Part shown: positions 16,886 to 25,684 of the stretch, in pieces
How the letters are laid out: each line of letters opens with the position of its first letter
Numbering within the stretch: position 1 is the first letter of the stretch
Assembly: GCA_050049805.1 (NCBI GenBank)
Contig: JASFVN010000003.1
Coordinates: forward strand, 1-57,792
DNA length: 57,792 nt
DNA from: JABDNZ01 sp050049805
GTDB taxonomy: Bacteria > Gemmatimonadota > Gemmatimonadetes > Longimicrobiales > Gaopeijiaceae
Direction: 5' to 3'
The notes under the pieces: generated by a model
The model's input: only the letters and a program-made list of their open reading frames with translations
Database searches by the model: none
Told to the model about the DNA's origin: nothing
Position numbers and translations under genes: made by a program

Positions 16886-19225
16886 CTAGAAGTAGACCTT
16901 ATAGATCAGCTTGATCTCTCGTCCCGGGAGCGGCGCCAGCTCCTTGATGAAGGAAGTGTGGAGCCTCGCCTCTTCGTTGGTGAGGTTCGTGGCCTGCAGG
17001 ACGAAATCGTGTACCACGTCTCCCGTGAAAAGCCGGTAGCCTAAGGATGCGTCCAGCATAGTGAATCCAGCCGTCTCCTCCTCGAGGGGGGCCACCCGAC
17101 CCTGCTCGGCTACCCGGGTGATGCCTACGTCACCCCTTAAGGTGCCTCCGTCATAGCGGAGCCCCGTTCCGAGTCGCAGCGGGGGGATTCTGGGGATGTT
17201 CTGATCCAGGTCTGTGAGTTTCGCGCGAACGTAGTCGCTCCACCCTTCCACGAGGAGGTGGTGGCTTCCCCTATGGATGATGTCGAATTCCAGAGCGGCT
17301 TCCAAGCCCATGTAGGTGGCGTCGCTCTGCCCGAAAACCAGCACGGGTAACTCGTCCTCTTCCTCTCCGGTGAAGTCCTGGTAGATGAAGCCGTCGAAGA
17401 GAGTCACGAATCCAGTGAACTCGCCACGGAAGAGTCCCTCGGTGAGGCGAAGGGTGGCATCGAAGGAATAAGCAATCTCGGGCTCCAGATTCCGGTCGCC
17501 GATTTCGTAGGCGAAGGTGGCGGCGTGGGGACCGTCGGAGAAGAGCTCCTCCAGGCTCGGTAGCTTCGAAGACCGGGCTACGGTAACGGCCAGGCCAGCT
17601 CGTTCCGAGACCGTCCAATTCAAACCGCCGGATAGGGAAATCCCAACGTGGCTTTCTTCGAAGCCCTGGTCCGTTTGCTCCATCCTCTGTGCCTCGGCCC
17701 TGGCTCCCAACTGGAAACGAACCGTTTCGCCGTCGAATTCCTCGAAGACGAAGCCGGCGAAGCTGAAACTCTGGGCGGGTGGCACAAAGGCCTCCTCGCC
17801 GGCAGCCTCGAAGTCCCTGCCGCCGATCTGGAATCCGGCAGCGCCGGTGGACGACTCACCGAGGGCGTGTTGGACCTCGACCCGTCCTTCCCACTGCTGG
17901 TTGGTGAAACGCGTGCCGATCTCCTCGCCTTCGAACTCGGTATGTTCGTAGTCGGCGAAACCGAAGCGGCCTTCCAGCCCTCTTACTCCTCCTTCTCCAA
18001 AACGCCAGGACCCTTCCAGGTCGAATCGCCGCTGCTCCAGCCCGATGACGACACCCTCTTCACCGTGCTCCTCCTCGCCTGATGGAAGCCCCGGGTCCTC
18101 GTGCACTTCCTCGTGGCCATGCCCAGGAACACCGTAATCGGAGTCCATCCCGGAGATGGACGCTCCCAGATATCCGGACTTGCCGATCCAGGAAAGGCCG
18201 AAGGCGAGTCGGGAAGTCTCCACAGCCGAGTTCGCCAGGACTCCCTCAACCGCCTCCTCTTCCTCAGTGTGGTGCTCTTCCTCTTCGGCGTGGTCCTCCT
18301 CGTGTTCGTGTTCTGCAAACCCAGGAATCTCGTAGTCGTCGGTCTTTCGCCGGAGGCCGCTTACGTGCCAGGCCCAGTTTCGGTTGAAGGCTCCATTCAG
18401 CTCGAGGGCTCCGGTCCTCTCGTCCGCCACGGTCCCGCCCAGGGTGGTGAGCGTTCCAGTAAGGGGCTTCCCCGGATTCTCTCTAGGGATCCGCTTGTCG
18501 ATGACGTTCACCACACCTCCCACGGCGGAGCTACCGTAGAGGAGCGTGGCCGGACTTCTGACGATCTCGATGCGCTCGGCAGCCAGGGGCTCGAGGCCCA
18601 CGGCGTGGTCGGGGCCTTGGCTGGAGACGTCTCCCGAGCCGACCCCACCCTCCAGGATCCGGACCCGGTCGCCTCCGAGCCCCCGGATGAGAGGGCGGCT
18701 GGAACCAGGACCGTTGTAGGTGGATGTGACACCCGGCTCCCCGGCCAGAGTCTCGCCCAGGCTGCTTTGGGCCGTCTTGGTGAGGTCCAGGCCGGTCAGG
18801 GCCGAACTGGGCTGGTAGGTTTCGGATCGCCGTGCGGAAAGGGGACCCGCGCTCACCACGAGCTCGTCCAATCGGAAGAGGGGGTCCATCTCCAGGGTGA
18901 GTGTAGTCGTGCCGCCCGGCTGGATCTCGGCCCGCTCCACAGCCCGTCCGAACCGAGGGCTGGTCGCCTCCACCAGGAAACTCCCGGTGGGAAGATCGAG
19001 GAAGAGGAACTGGCCGCTCTCGCCTACTTCCGTGAGTCGGGAAAGGTCCTGGATCCTTACCACTGCGTCGCTGGCCGGAGTCCCATCGGCCGCCACTGCC
19101 CGCCCAGTGAGAGTTCCTGTGCTCTGCCCCGGGCTCTGGGCCGAGGCCTGGGCCCCCATCGGCAAGAGGAGGCCCAGTGTGCCAAGGGAGAGACCGAAAA
19201 AGGTGTGTTGCCAGATGACTCGCAT
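16886..19225 (-). CDS. TonB-dependent outer-membrane receptor with His/Glu-rich loops
   Basis: A signal peptide (MRVIWQHTFFGLSLGTLG...) precedes a CarboxypepD-regulatory-like domain (TGRAVAADGTPASDAVVRI), a plug domain (GETLAGEPGVTSTYNG, RPLIRGLGGDRVRILEGG, IEIVRSPATLLYGSSAVGG) and a 22-strand barrel ending in KLIYKVYF with the terminal Phe typical of outer-membrane proteins. Two predicted surface loops, at about residues 300-325 and 370-395, are made almost only of His, Glu and Asp. Such loops occur in zinc receptors of the ZnuD type, so a metal substrate is plausible but unproven. The first ATG (19237) lacks a good ribosome site; GGGGA precedes ATG 19225. Divergent from the flavoprotein gene 265 bases away. 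Confidence 0.9.
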   Translation of the reverse strand: MRVIWQHTFFGLSLGTLGLLLPMGAQASAQSPGQSTGTLTGRAVAADGTPASDAVVRIQDLSRLTEVGESGQFLFLDLPTGSFLVEATSPRFGRAVERAEIQPGGTTTLTLEMDPLFRLDELVVSAGPLSARRSETYQPSSALTGLDLTKTAQSSLGETLAGEPGVTSTYNGPGSSRPLIRGLGGDRVRILEGGVGSGDVSSQGPDHAVGLEPLAAERIEIVRSPATLLYGSSAVGGVVNVIDKRIPRENPGKPLTGTLTTLGGTVADERTGALELNGAFNRNWAWHVSGLRRKTDDYEIPGFAEHEHEEDHAEEEEHHTEEEEAVEGVLANSAVETSRLAFGLSWIGKSGYLGASISGMDSDYGVPGHGHEEVHEDPGLPSGEEEHGEEGVVIGLEQRRFDLEGSWRFGEGGVRGLEGRFGFADYEHTEFEGEEIGTRFTNQQWEGRVEVQHALGESSTGAAGFQIGGRDFEAAGEEAFVPPAQSFSFAGFVFEEFDGETVRFQLGARAEAQRMEQTDQGFEESHVGISLSGGLNWTVSERAGLAVTVARSSKLPSLEELFSDGPHAATFAYEIGDRNLEPEIAYSFDATLRLTEGLFRGEFTGFVTLFDGFIYQDFTGEEEDELPVLVFGQSDATYMGLEAALEFDIIHRGSHHLLVEGWSDYVRAKLTDLDQNIPRIPPLRLGTGLRYDGGTLRGDVGITRVAEQGRVAPLEEETAGFTMLDASLGYRLFTGDVVHDFVLQATNLTNEEARLHTSFIKELAPLPGREIKLIYKVYF

Positions 19226-19490
19226 CGAAATCCCCATTGTCCAGCGGTCGCCGGATCCCCCGTCGAGTCCGGCTCCGTCAGTCGAACGCCTGTTTTTGCG
19301 TGCGATTCAATCTAATCTTCACGGCACCTCCGGGCAGGGACCGGAGCAACGCCCGTGCGGAACCCGGGTTGGATCTGCATCTTCGATGTGGATCCAGCTT
19401 TCACGAAGGAGCACCAGGTCCCTGGAAGGACCTGATGGATTTCCCTCGAGCGCCTCGTGGAAGGAATCCGGGATAAGGAGGGAGTCCGGC

Positions 19491-20246
19491 ATGAAGGTCG
19501 TTGCCATCAACAGCAGCCCCATGATGGGGAAAGGGAATACCGCCTTGATTCTGAACCCGTTCCTTGCCGGGATGGAGAAGGCGGGGGCCGAGGTGAAGCT
19601 CTTCTACACCAGGAAGTTGGATATCCGGCCCTGCCAGGGCGAGTTCCACTGTTGGACCAGGCACCCGGGGGAGTGTTTTCAGGATGACGATGTGGGAGGC
19701 CTTCTTGAACAGATGAGAGCGGCCGAGACCTGGGTCTTCGCGTCTCCAGTCTTCGTGGATGGGATCACCGGGCCCCTTAAGACCCTTTTGGACCGCATGA
19801 TTCCTCTCATCCAGCCCTTTGTGGAGATGCGACATGACCACTGCAGGCATCCCCTGAGGGAAGGTACGAAAGGGGGAAAGGTGGTCCTGGTCTCCAATTG
19901 TGGCTTCTGGGAGTTGGACAACTTCGATCCACTCCTGGTGCATATGGAAGCCGTGTGCAAGAACATCGACAGGGAATTCGCCGGGGCCCTCCTGCGGCCA
20001 CACGGCCCTGCCCTCAGGGTGATGCGGGATGAAGGAATGCCGGTGAGTGACGTGCTCGAAGCAGCAAAGGAAGCCGGTCGGGAGCTCGTCGAGGACGGCG
20101 AGCTGAGTCTCGAGACGTTGAAAGTCGTGAGCAGAGATCTCCTTCCACGGGATATCTATGCCGAACAGCTGAACCGGAACTTCCGGACCGCCATGGCCAA
20201 ATGGGCCGAGAGGCGGGAAAAAGTCATTTCAGAGAGGACGCAATGA
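19491..20246 (+). CDS. NADPH-dependent FMN reductase-like flavodoxin-fold protein
   Basis: The N-terminus MKVVAINSSPMMGKGNTALI is the FMN-phosphate-binding loop of the NADPH-dependent FMN reductase/iron-sulfur flavoprotein family (G-S-P-x-x-x-G-N-T). A VFASPVFVDGITGPLKTLLDRM segment matches the second flavin loop (P-x-Y/F-x-x-x-x-x-x-x-K-x-x-x-D-R), and a Cys pair (C..C in PCQGEFHCW) occurs where related proteins have an Fe-S motif. About 251 residues. AGGAGGG precedes ATG 19491. A longer frame upstream (18897) is spurious because it runs antisense to the receptor gene. Its stop overlaps the start of the S9 peptidase (ATGA), so the two are cotranslated. Confidence 0.85.
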   Translation: MKVVAINSSPMMGKGNTALILNPFLAGMEKAGAEVKLFYTRKLDIRPCQGEFHCWTRHPGECFQDDDVGGLLEQMRAAETWVFASPVFVDGITGPLKTLLDRMIPLIQPFVEMRHDHCRHPLREGTKGGKVVLVSNCGFWELDNFDPLLVHMEAVCKNIDREFAGALLRPHGPALRVMRDEGMPVSDVLEAAKEAGRELVEDGELSLETLKVVSRDLLPRDIYAEQLNRNFRTAMAKWAERREKVISERTQ

Positions 20247-22249
20247 AGAACGGGATTCGATTCGTACTGATCACACTCCCTCTTCTACTTTTTGTCCCCC
20301 ACGCCGGGGCTCAAGAGGATGTCCCCAGAGAGGGAAAGAAGCGGATGACAATGGAGGAGTCCCTCCTCCTTCCGTCCTGGGGGAGTTACAGCCTCTCGCC
20401 GGACAACACGAAGCTTGTCTTTACGAAGAGGGAGATGGACCCCGAAGAGTGGGAGAGCGTGACGCACATCTGGGTCCACGACCTGGAGAGCGGGGAGTCT
20501 TTCCAGCTCACCAACTCCGCCCGAGGCGAGAGTAATCCACGCTGGCTGCCAGACGGACGGGTGCTGTTCAGTTCCAGGAGGGGTGAAGGGGAGGATGCCG
20601 AGAACCGACTCTGGGTCATAGCCCTCACGGCCGGTGAGGCCCGCCCCTTCTTTGCGGACGAGGAAGCCCCCACCAGCGGTGACTTCACCGACGATTATTC
20701 CAAGGTGGCGTACACGGAAGAATCGGAACGGCCCGATAAGGAGGAGTGGGAGGAGCGGCAGGAAAATAGAGACGACGCCTATTTTGCCGAGAAGAAGCTC
20801 ACCTATGAACACATCTGGTTTTATGACGTGGACTCCGGAGAGAAAACTCAGATCACCGAGGGGGACTTCGATCACTCGGGTCCCCAGTGGTCTCCGGATG
20901 GTGAGTGGATCGCCTTCTCCTCCAACCGTACTCAAAGCCAGATGGGCGACCCGGACCGAAGCGACAACTCGGACATCCTGGTCATTCCGGCCACTGGCGG
21001 TGAGCCGCGGAACCTGACCAGATCGAACCAGGGACCCGATCGTGGCCCGGTCTGGTCGCCGGACGGTACACACATTGCCTACACGGGTAGCCTCACCGAA
21101 AACAGTGGAGCCAGCCAGAACGACCTCTTCGTGGTACCGGTTGCAGGGGGCCCGCCCCGCAACCTGACGGAGGGTCTGGATTATTCAGTGTCCGGCGCCG
21201 AGTGGTCGGAGGACGGCCGAGACATCTTCTTCGGCATCTCCAAAGGTCTCACCGGACAGTTCTTTCGCATCAGTGCCGACGGGGGTGAACCGGAGCAGGT
21301 GCTGCCAGAGGACGAGTTTGTGTATGGGGGAGTGCAACTCTCTGAGGACGGGACCAAGCTCCTCTTCACAGGAAGCTCCCTGGAGACCCCGGGCGAGGTC
21401 TTCATCTCCGACGTCGATGGGTCGGACATCGAGCACGTATTGAGCCCCACCAACCAGATGGAGGATTTCGAGCTGGCCCGATCGGATCTCCTGACCTGGA
21501 CCGGGGCCGACGGCTGGGAGATCGAAGGCATCCTCACCTATCCACTGGAGTATGTGGAGGGTCAGCGGTATCCGCTGATCCTGCAGGTCCATGGCGGCCC
21601 CCACGGCCGTTTTTCCAAGGGCTTTAATTCGGGTTCGCAGATCTGGGCGGCTCGGGGGTATGCGGTTCTTCAAGGAAATCCGCGAGGGAGCTCAGGGCGG
21701 ACCCTGGAGTTTTCCAATGCAAACGTCATGGATTGGGGCGGGAAGGACTTCCAGGACATCATGGCCGGCGTGGACCACGTCATCGAGATGGGTGTGGCGG
21801 ATCCTGACAGGATGGCCATCATGGGTGGAAGTTACGGAGGGTTCATGACCTTCTGGGCTGTCACACAGACGGACCGCTTCAAGGCAGCCATCGGACACGC
21901 CGCCATATCCGATTGGTTCTCCTTCTATGGCCAGACGGACATCCCGTATCTGCTTGAATTCGGGTTCGGTGGCTTGCCGTGGGTCACCAAAGATGTGTTC
22001 GAGCGCTGGTCACCCATCGAGTATGCCGAGGACGTGGTCACCCCTCTCCTCATAACTCATGGAGAAGAGGATCGCCGGGTTCCGATTCCCCAGGGCGAGC
22101 AGTACTACCGGACCCTGAAGAAGATGCGGAAGACCGTGGAGTTCCTGAAATTCCCCAGGGAGGGCCACGGGATCCGGGAACCCCGCCATAGGCTCTTCCT
22201 GGACCAGGAGCAGGCCAAGTGGTTCGAGAAGTACGTGCTGGGCGGGTGA
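20243..22249 (+). CDS. S9 family peptidase (prolyl oligopeptidase/acylaminoacyl-peptidase type), exported
   Basis: A signal peptide (MKNGIRFVLITLPLLLFVPHAGA) leads into a beta-propeller built from WD40-like PD40 repeats (SPQWSPDGEWIAFSSNRT, GPVWSPDGTHIAYTG), which gates the active site in this family. The C-terminal alpha/beta hydrolase domain has the nucleophile elbow GGSYGGF, the acidic residue in THGEEDRRVP and the catalytic His in FPREGHGI. Its expected activity is cleavage of N-acyl amino acids or dipeptides from oligopeptides in the periplasm. I chose ATG 20243, which overlaps the previous stop; the frame extends to 20201 but that part is not signal-like. About 668 residues, normal for the family. 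Confidence 0.9.
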   Translation: MKNGIRFVLITLPLLLFVPHAGAQEDVPREGKKRMTMEESLLLPSWGSYSLSPDNTKLVFTKREMDPEEWESVTHIWVHDLESGESFQLTNSARGESNPRWLPDGRVLFSSRRGEGEDAENRLWVIALTAGEARPFFADEEAPTSGDFTDDYSKVAYTEESERPDKEEWEERQENRDDAYFAEKKLTYEHIWFYDVDSGEKTQITEGDFDHSGPQWSPDGEWIAFSSNRTQSQMGDPDRSDNSDILVIPATGGEPRNLTRSNQGPDRGPVWSPDGTHIAYTGSLTENSGASQNDLFVVPVAGGPPRNLTEGLDYSVSGAEWSEDGRDIFFGISKGLTGQFFRISADGGEPEQVLPEDEFVYGGVQLSEDGTKLLFTGSSLETPGEVFISDVDGSDIEHVLSPTNQMEDFELARSDLLTWTGADGWEIEGILTYPLEYVEGQRYPLILQVHGGPHGRFSKGFNSGSQIWAARGYAVLQGNPRGSSGRTLEFSNANVMDWGGKDFQDIMAGVDHVIEMGVADPDRMAIMGGSYGGFMTFWAVTQTDRFKAAIGHAAISDWFSFYGQTDIPYLLEFGFGGLPWVTKDVFERWSPIEYAEDVVTPLLITHGEEDRRVPIPQGEQYYRTLKKMRKTVEFLKFPREGHGIREPRHRLFLDQEQAKWFEKYVLGG

Positions 22250-22310
22250 CGGCGGGGACGGCTGACCCAGGGCAGCGGGGCTGAGGCCGAATCGGCCCCC
22301 ATCATTCATG

Positions 22311-22339
22311 GAGGGTCGGGCTCCAGCGGCCCGGCCCTC
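22311..22339. terminator. Hairpin between convergent S9 peptidase and ADOP genes
   Basis: An 11-bp stem with one G-T pair (GAGGGTCGGGC with GCCCGGCCCTC) closes on a 7-base loop and is followed on the + strand by TTCTCTATT. It falls in the 94-base gap between two stop codons, so a terminator for the peptidase transcript is likely. Confidence 0.6.
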
Positions 22340-22343
22340 TTCT

Positions 22344-24986
22344 CTATTCCTCCCTCAGGCTCTCCATGGGATCGATCCGGCTCGCGGTGAGGGCCGGTAC
22401 CAGGCTGGCCAGGACGGCCACACCGAAGAGGCCCATTGCCACGGTGGCGTAGGTCAGGGGATCGTTGGGGGCCACGCCGTGGAGGAATCCCCGGATGAAT
22501 CGGGACAAGACCAGGGCCAGGCCCAGCCCCAGGGCAACACCTGCAGCCGCCAGGGCCACGGACTGCCCGACCACCTGCCGCACCACCAGCCCCTGCCCTG
22601 CACCCAAGGCGATGCGAAGACCGATTTCCCGGGTCCGGGAGGCGACGGATCGGGACACCACGCCGTAGATCCCTATCCCGGCCAATACCAGGGCAACTCC
22701 GGAGAAGATGGCGATCAGCAGCATGTTGAATCGTGGCTGCACCAGCCGTTGGCCCAGGAGGGCGTCGTAGTCGTTAACCGCACCCACCTGAATATCTGGA
22801 TCCACCGAGTGAACCCGGTCGGCAACCTGACGCATGATAGGGCCCGGGTCTCCCTCGGTACGGACTACGAAGAATGAGAAGGGCCGGGTGTACTGAGCTT
22901 GCGGCCAGTACATCTCCGCGTCGACCGGTGCGTCGGGGTCCAGGGGTGGGATGTCGGCCACGACCCCCACCACCTGTCGACTTCCGTCGTGCAGTTCCAT
23001 CCAGACCTCCTGGCCAATGGGATCCTCTCCGGGCCAGAGATGATCGGCCAAGGTCTGGTTCACCACCATGACCATGGGAGCCTCGGCGTTGTCCTGGCGG
23101 GTCAGGCCCCTCCCCCTCAGGATCGGTAGGCCGAGAGTCTCAAAGAAGGCCGGGCTGACATCGAACCACCGGGCCGGAAGACCGGTACCCACGGATCCGG
23201 CATCCTCGGCTCTGAGGACCTGGTCCGACTCGAAGCCCCCGAACAGGGGGCCGGCGGAGGTTCGGGCAACGGAGCGGACACCGGGGAGGGCCATGAGCTC
23301 CTGGTCCAGGGTGCGGTAGAGGTTCATGACCGCGTCGTTGTTTTGATAGGCACTTGTGGCCGCGAAGGTCGAGAAGACCACAAGGTGCTCCCGGTCGATT
23401 CCGGGATCCCACTGGTTGAAGGCCACAAAGCTGCGGGTCAGCAGTCCGGCGCCTACCAGCAGAGCCAGAGCGAGGGTCACCTCGGCGATCACCAGGATCC
23501 CGTTGAGTCCTCCAACCACCCCCCTCCTCTTTCCGTGACGGCTCTGGCGGAGAGAATCCATGGGTCGGATCCGGGAGGCCCGAGCCACGGGTGCGATGCC
23601 GAAGAGGACGGTTGCCAGGACAGCCAGCCCCAGGGTGAAAGCCAGGACCTGCCCGTCCATGGCCACCTCCGCAAGGCGCGGGATCCCGGCCGGGGCGAGG
23701 GAGAGGAAGAGGGGTGTGGCGATCCAGGCGATGACCAGGCCGAGTCCTCCCCCCAGGAGGGCCAGGATCAATCCCTCGGTCAATAGTTGCCCGGTGAGGC
23801 GGCCGGTGCCGGCACCCAGGGCCGTTCGTATGCCGAGTTCGGCTTCGCGGCTGGAGAGGCGAGCCAGGATCAGATTGGCGATGTTGGCGCAGGTGATGAG
23901 GAGAACCAGGCCTACGGCTCCCATGAAGAGGAGGAGCGTGCTCTGGACCCCTCCCACTACCCGCTCATGAAGGGTAGTGAGCTGAAGCCCCCAGCCCTGG
24001 TTGGCCTCCGGGTACTCACGCATAAGCCCTTGCTGGATGGCCCCCAGCTCCTGGCGGGCCTGCTCCAGGGAGACGTTGATGCCTAGACGGCCAATGGCGT
24101 AGAACCCTCTCCAATCCCGGCGCTCGTTGTCCCTGGGATCAAAATGGAGGGGGAGCCAGATGTCGGCCTCCGGCTCTCCTGACAAGGTCGGGGGCTTCTG
24201 TCCTTCCTGGAGGACTCCGATGACCTCCACAGTTTCGCCAGACAGAACCAGGGTGGACCCGATGATGTTCTCATCACCCCCGAAGCGAGCCTGCCAGAAG
24301 TCGTAGTCCAGAACGGCCCGGTTCCGGTTTCCTTCGAGCTGGTCCTCAGGCAGGAGCACCCGCCCTACGGCGGGTTGATAACCCACCACGTCGAAGAACT
24401 CGGGGGTGGCGATGAGGCTGGAGAGGTTTTGAGCCCCCTCCGGCGCTTCCAGAATGTGGCCCCACCAGCGAAAGACCCCGATGCCATCGAACGAGCGACT
24501 ACGCTCGGCCCAATCGGCTACGTTCGGGGTGGATGCCGTGGAGCACCGTCCAGGCTCATCCGGGAATGTCTCGCAGAGGGAAACCAAACGGTGCGATTCC
24601 GGGAAGGGGAGGTCTCGGAAGAGAATCCCGTTCACCACGCTGAAGATGGCTGTGTTCGCCCCGATGCCGAGGCCAAGAGTGAGGATGGAGACGAAAGCGA
24701 ACACGGGGTTTCGCCTTAGGGCTCGAAGAGTATGACGGGCGTCAATGCGGAAGTTCTGGACCATACCGATCCCCCAGGATTCCCGTGCCTTTTCCTTGTG
24801 GTATTCGGGCTCGCCGAAGTCTCGCCGGGCTCTCCGCAATGCCTCCTCCGGAGTCATGCCCTCAGCCATGAGCTTTCGGGCCTCCATGTCCATGTGGAAA
24901 GCCATCTCTTCCCGCATGGCGTCCTCCAGGCGACCGGGGAAGAGGGTGGCTCGGATGCGAAAAAGCCATTTGGAGAGAAAACGCAT
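22344..24986 (-). CDS. ADOP-type (MacB/FtsX-like) ABC transporter permease
   Basis: The N-terminal segment (EEMAFHMDMEARKLMAEGMTPEEALRRARRDFG) is characteristic of the acidobacterial duplicated orphan permease (ADOP) family. It is followed by TM1 and a MacB-PCD periplasmic domain, three FtsX-type helices, then a second MacB-PCD domain and three more helices. No ATPase domain or separate ATPase gene is present nearby, as is usual for these orphan permeases. About 880 residues, normal for the family. ATG 24986 was chosen because GAGGTG lies 6 bases before it. It follows the PadR gene by 34 bases on the same strand and is probably regulated by it. Confidence 0.92.
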   Translation of the reverse strand: MRFLSKWLFRIRATLFPGRLEDAMREEMAFHMDMEARKLMAEGMTPEEALRRARRDFGEPEYHKEKARESWGIGMVQNFRIDARHTLRALRRNPVFAFVSILTLGLGIGANTAIFSVVNGILFRDLPFPESHRLVSLCETFPDEPGRCSTASTPNVADWAERSRSFDGIGVFRWWGHILEAPEGAQNLSSLIATPEFFDVVGYQPAVGRVLLPEDQLEGNRNRAVLDYDFWQARFGGDENIIGSTLVLSGETVEVIGVLQEGQKPPTLSGEPEADIWLPLHFDPRDNERRDWRGFYAIGRLGINVSLEQARQELGAIQQGLMREYPEANQGWGLQLTTLHERVVGGVQSTLLLFMGAVGLVLLITCANIANLILARLSSREAELGIRTALGAGTGRLTGQLLTEGLILALLGGGLGLVIAWIATPLFLSLAPAGIPRLAEVAMDGQVLAFTLGLAVLATVLFGIAPVARASRIRPMDSLRQSRHGKRRGVVGGLNGILVIAEVTLALALLVGAGLLTRSFVAFNQWDPGIDREHLVVFSTFAATSAYQNNDAVMNLYRTLDQELMALPGVRSVARTSAGPLFGGFESDQVLRAEDAGSVGTGLPARWFDVSPAFFETLGLPILRGRGLTRQDNAEAPMVMVVNQTLADHLWPGEDPIGQEVWMELHDGSRQVVGVVADIPPLDPDAPVDAEMYWPQAQYTRPFSFFVVRTEGDPGPIMRQVADRVHSVDPDIQVGAVNDYDALLGQRLVQPRFNMLLIAIFSGVALVLAGIGIYGVVSRSVASRTREIGLRIALGAGQGLVVRQVVGQSVALAAAGVALGLGLALVLSRFIRGFLHGVAPNDPLTYATVAMGLFGVAVLASLVPALTASRIDPMESLREE

Positions 24987-25020
24987 GTGGAGCACCTCAG
25001 CGGAGGTTTTTTCAGTGGCT

Positions 25021-25353
25021 TCAGGAAGTGGCCATGACCTTCGACACCGCGGTGGCCAGGCGGTCCCAGTGGGCTTGCTCGATTCCCAGTTGCTTTTGCC
25101 CCGCCCGGGTGAGGCGGTAGAAGCGGGCCTTCCGGTTGTTCTCGGTCAGGGCCCAATACGATTTGATCCACCCTTCCTGGGTGAGCTTATGCAAGGCCGG
25201 ATAGAGAGAGCCCTGGTTCACCTGAAGGTCGTCGTCGGAGATGAGCTTGATTCGCTCGCAGATCCCCCACCCGTGCATGGGTTCCAGGGAGAGGACTTTC
25301 ATTACCAGCATGTCCAGGGTGCCCCGGATCATGTCTGATTGTTGTTTGCCCAC
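25021..25353 (-). CDS. PadR family transcriptional regulator
   Basis: A 110-residue winged-helix protein with the PadR hallmarks: MIRGTLDMLVMKVLSLEPMHGWGICERI, the VNQGSLYPALHKLTQEGWI recognition region, and the R-F-Y-x-L-T wing (ARFYRLTRAGQKQL). It starts at GTG 25353, with GGAG 8 bases upstream. PadR genes directly upstream of ADOP permeases are a common arrangement in Acidobacteriota and Gemmatimonadota, and such regulators often repress their own operon in response to toxic small molecules. The palindrome at 25439 is a candidate site. Confidence 0.93.
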   Translation of the reverse strand: MGKQQSDMIRGTLDMLVMKVLSLEPMHGWGICERIKLISDDDLQVNQGSLYPALHKLTQEGWIKSYWALTENNRKARFYRLTRAGQKQLGIEQAHWDRLATAVSKVMATS

Positions 25354-25438
25354 GTTGATTTCTCCATCTCAGGGGCCCCGGTCCAGGGGTGCCCGGCGAT
25401 GCCGGGTGTCGCCCTTACTCTTCTCCAGAAAACCGACA

Positions 25439-25453
25439 TCTAGAAAAACTAGA
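25439..25453. promoter_or_regulatory. Candidate PadR operator palindrome
   Basis: TCTAG-AAAAA-CTAGA is a perfect inverted repeat with 5-base arms, lying 86 bases upstream of the padR start in the only AT-rich part of the intergenic region. Dyads near padR promoters are often autoregulatory sites. Assignment is inference from position and symmetry only. Confidence 0.35.
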
Positions 25454-25612
25454 GGTCATATTGAATAGGACGGTGTGGAGGGCGAAAAGGTTTCCCGAGG
25501 CCTTGGGGGGCGTGCAGAGGTGCACGGACCGGAGTGGCGGAGGACACTTCCATGGCGGTGGTTACTCCCTGCCTGTAGCGCAGATCTGCCCTGCTCCGCA
25601 CCTTGATGCTCG

Positions 25613-25639
25613 GACGGAAGTGACGGAAGTGACGGGGAC
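25613..25639 (+). repeat. Short tandem repeat of GACGGAAGT units
   Basis: Two exact copies of the 9-base unit GACGGAAGT are followed by a partial third (GACGGGGA...), 46 bases before the creatininase-fold gene start. It lies in the presumed leader of that gene. Too short for a CRISPR or a known repeat family. Confidence 0.6.
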
Positions 25640-25684
25640 AGAAGGCTTCTGAATTCCATTGCACCAGAGATCGGGAGAGAAGAC

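Larger units (their letters stand above)
25354..25684. other. Divergent intergenic region, padR / creatininase-fold gene
   Basis: This 331-base stretch contains no convincing gene. It holds the leaders of the padR-ADOP operon (minus strand) and of the creatininase-fold gene (plus strand). Visible structure: a CCCGGC-GAT-GCCGGG hairpin (25392-25406) in the padR leader, the TCTAG-N5-CTAGA palindrome (25439-25453), an AT-rich segment next to it that could hold promoters, and 9-base tandem repeats at 25613-25639. Confidence 0.7.

Noticed and set aside
18101..19315. 404-residue ORF on the + strand opposite the TonB receptor gene
   Set aside because: High GC3 creates long antisense frames; it has no ribosome site or recognisable motif, and the receptor on the other strand is a clear gene.
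25613..25639. Possible CRISPR-like repeats
   Set aside because: Units are only 9 bases, contiguous, and without spacers or cas genes.
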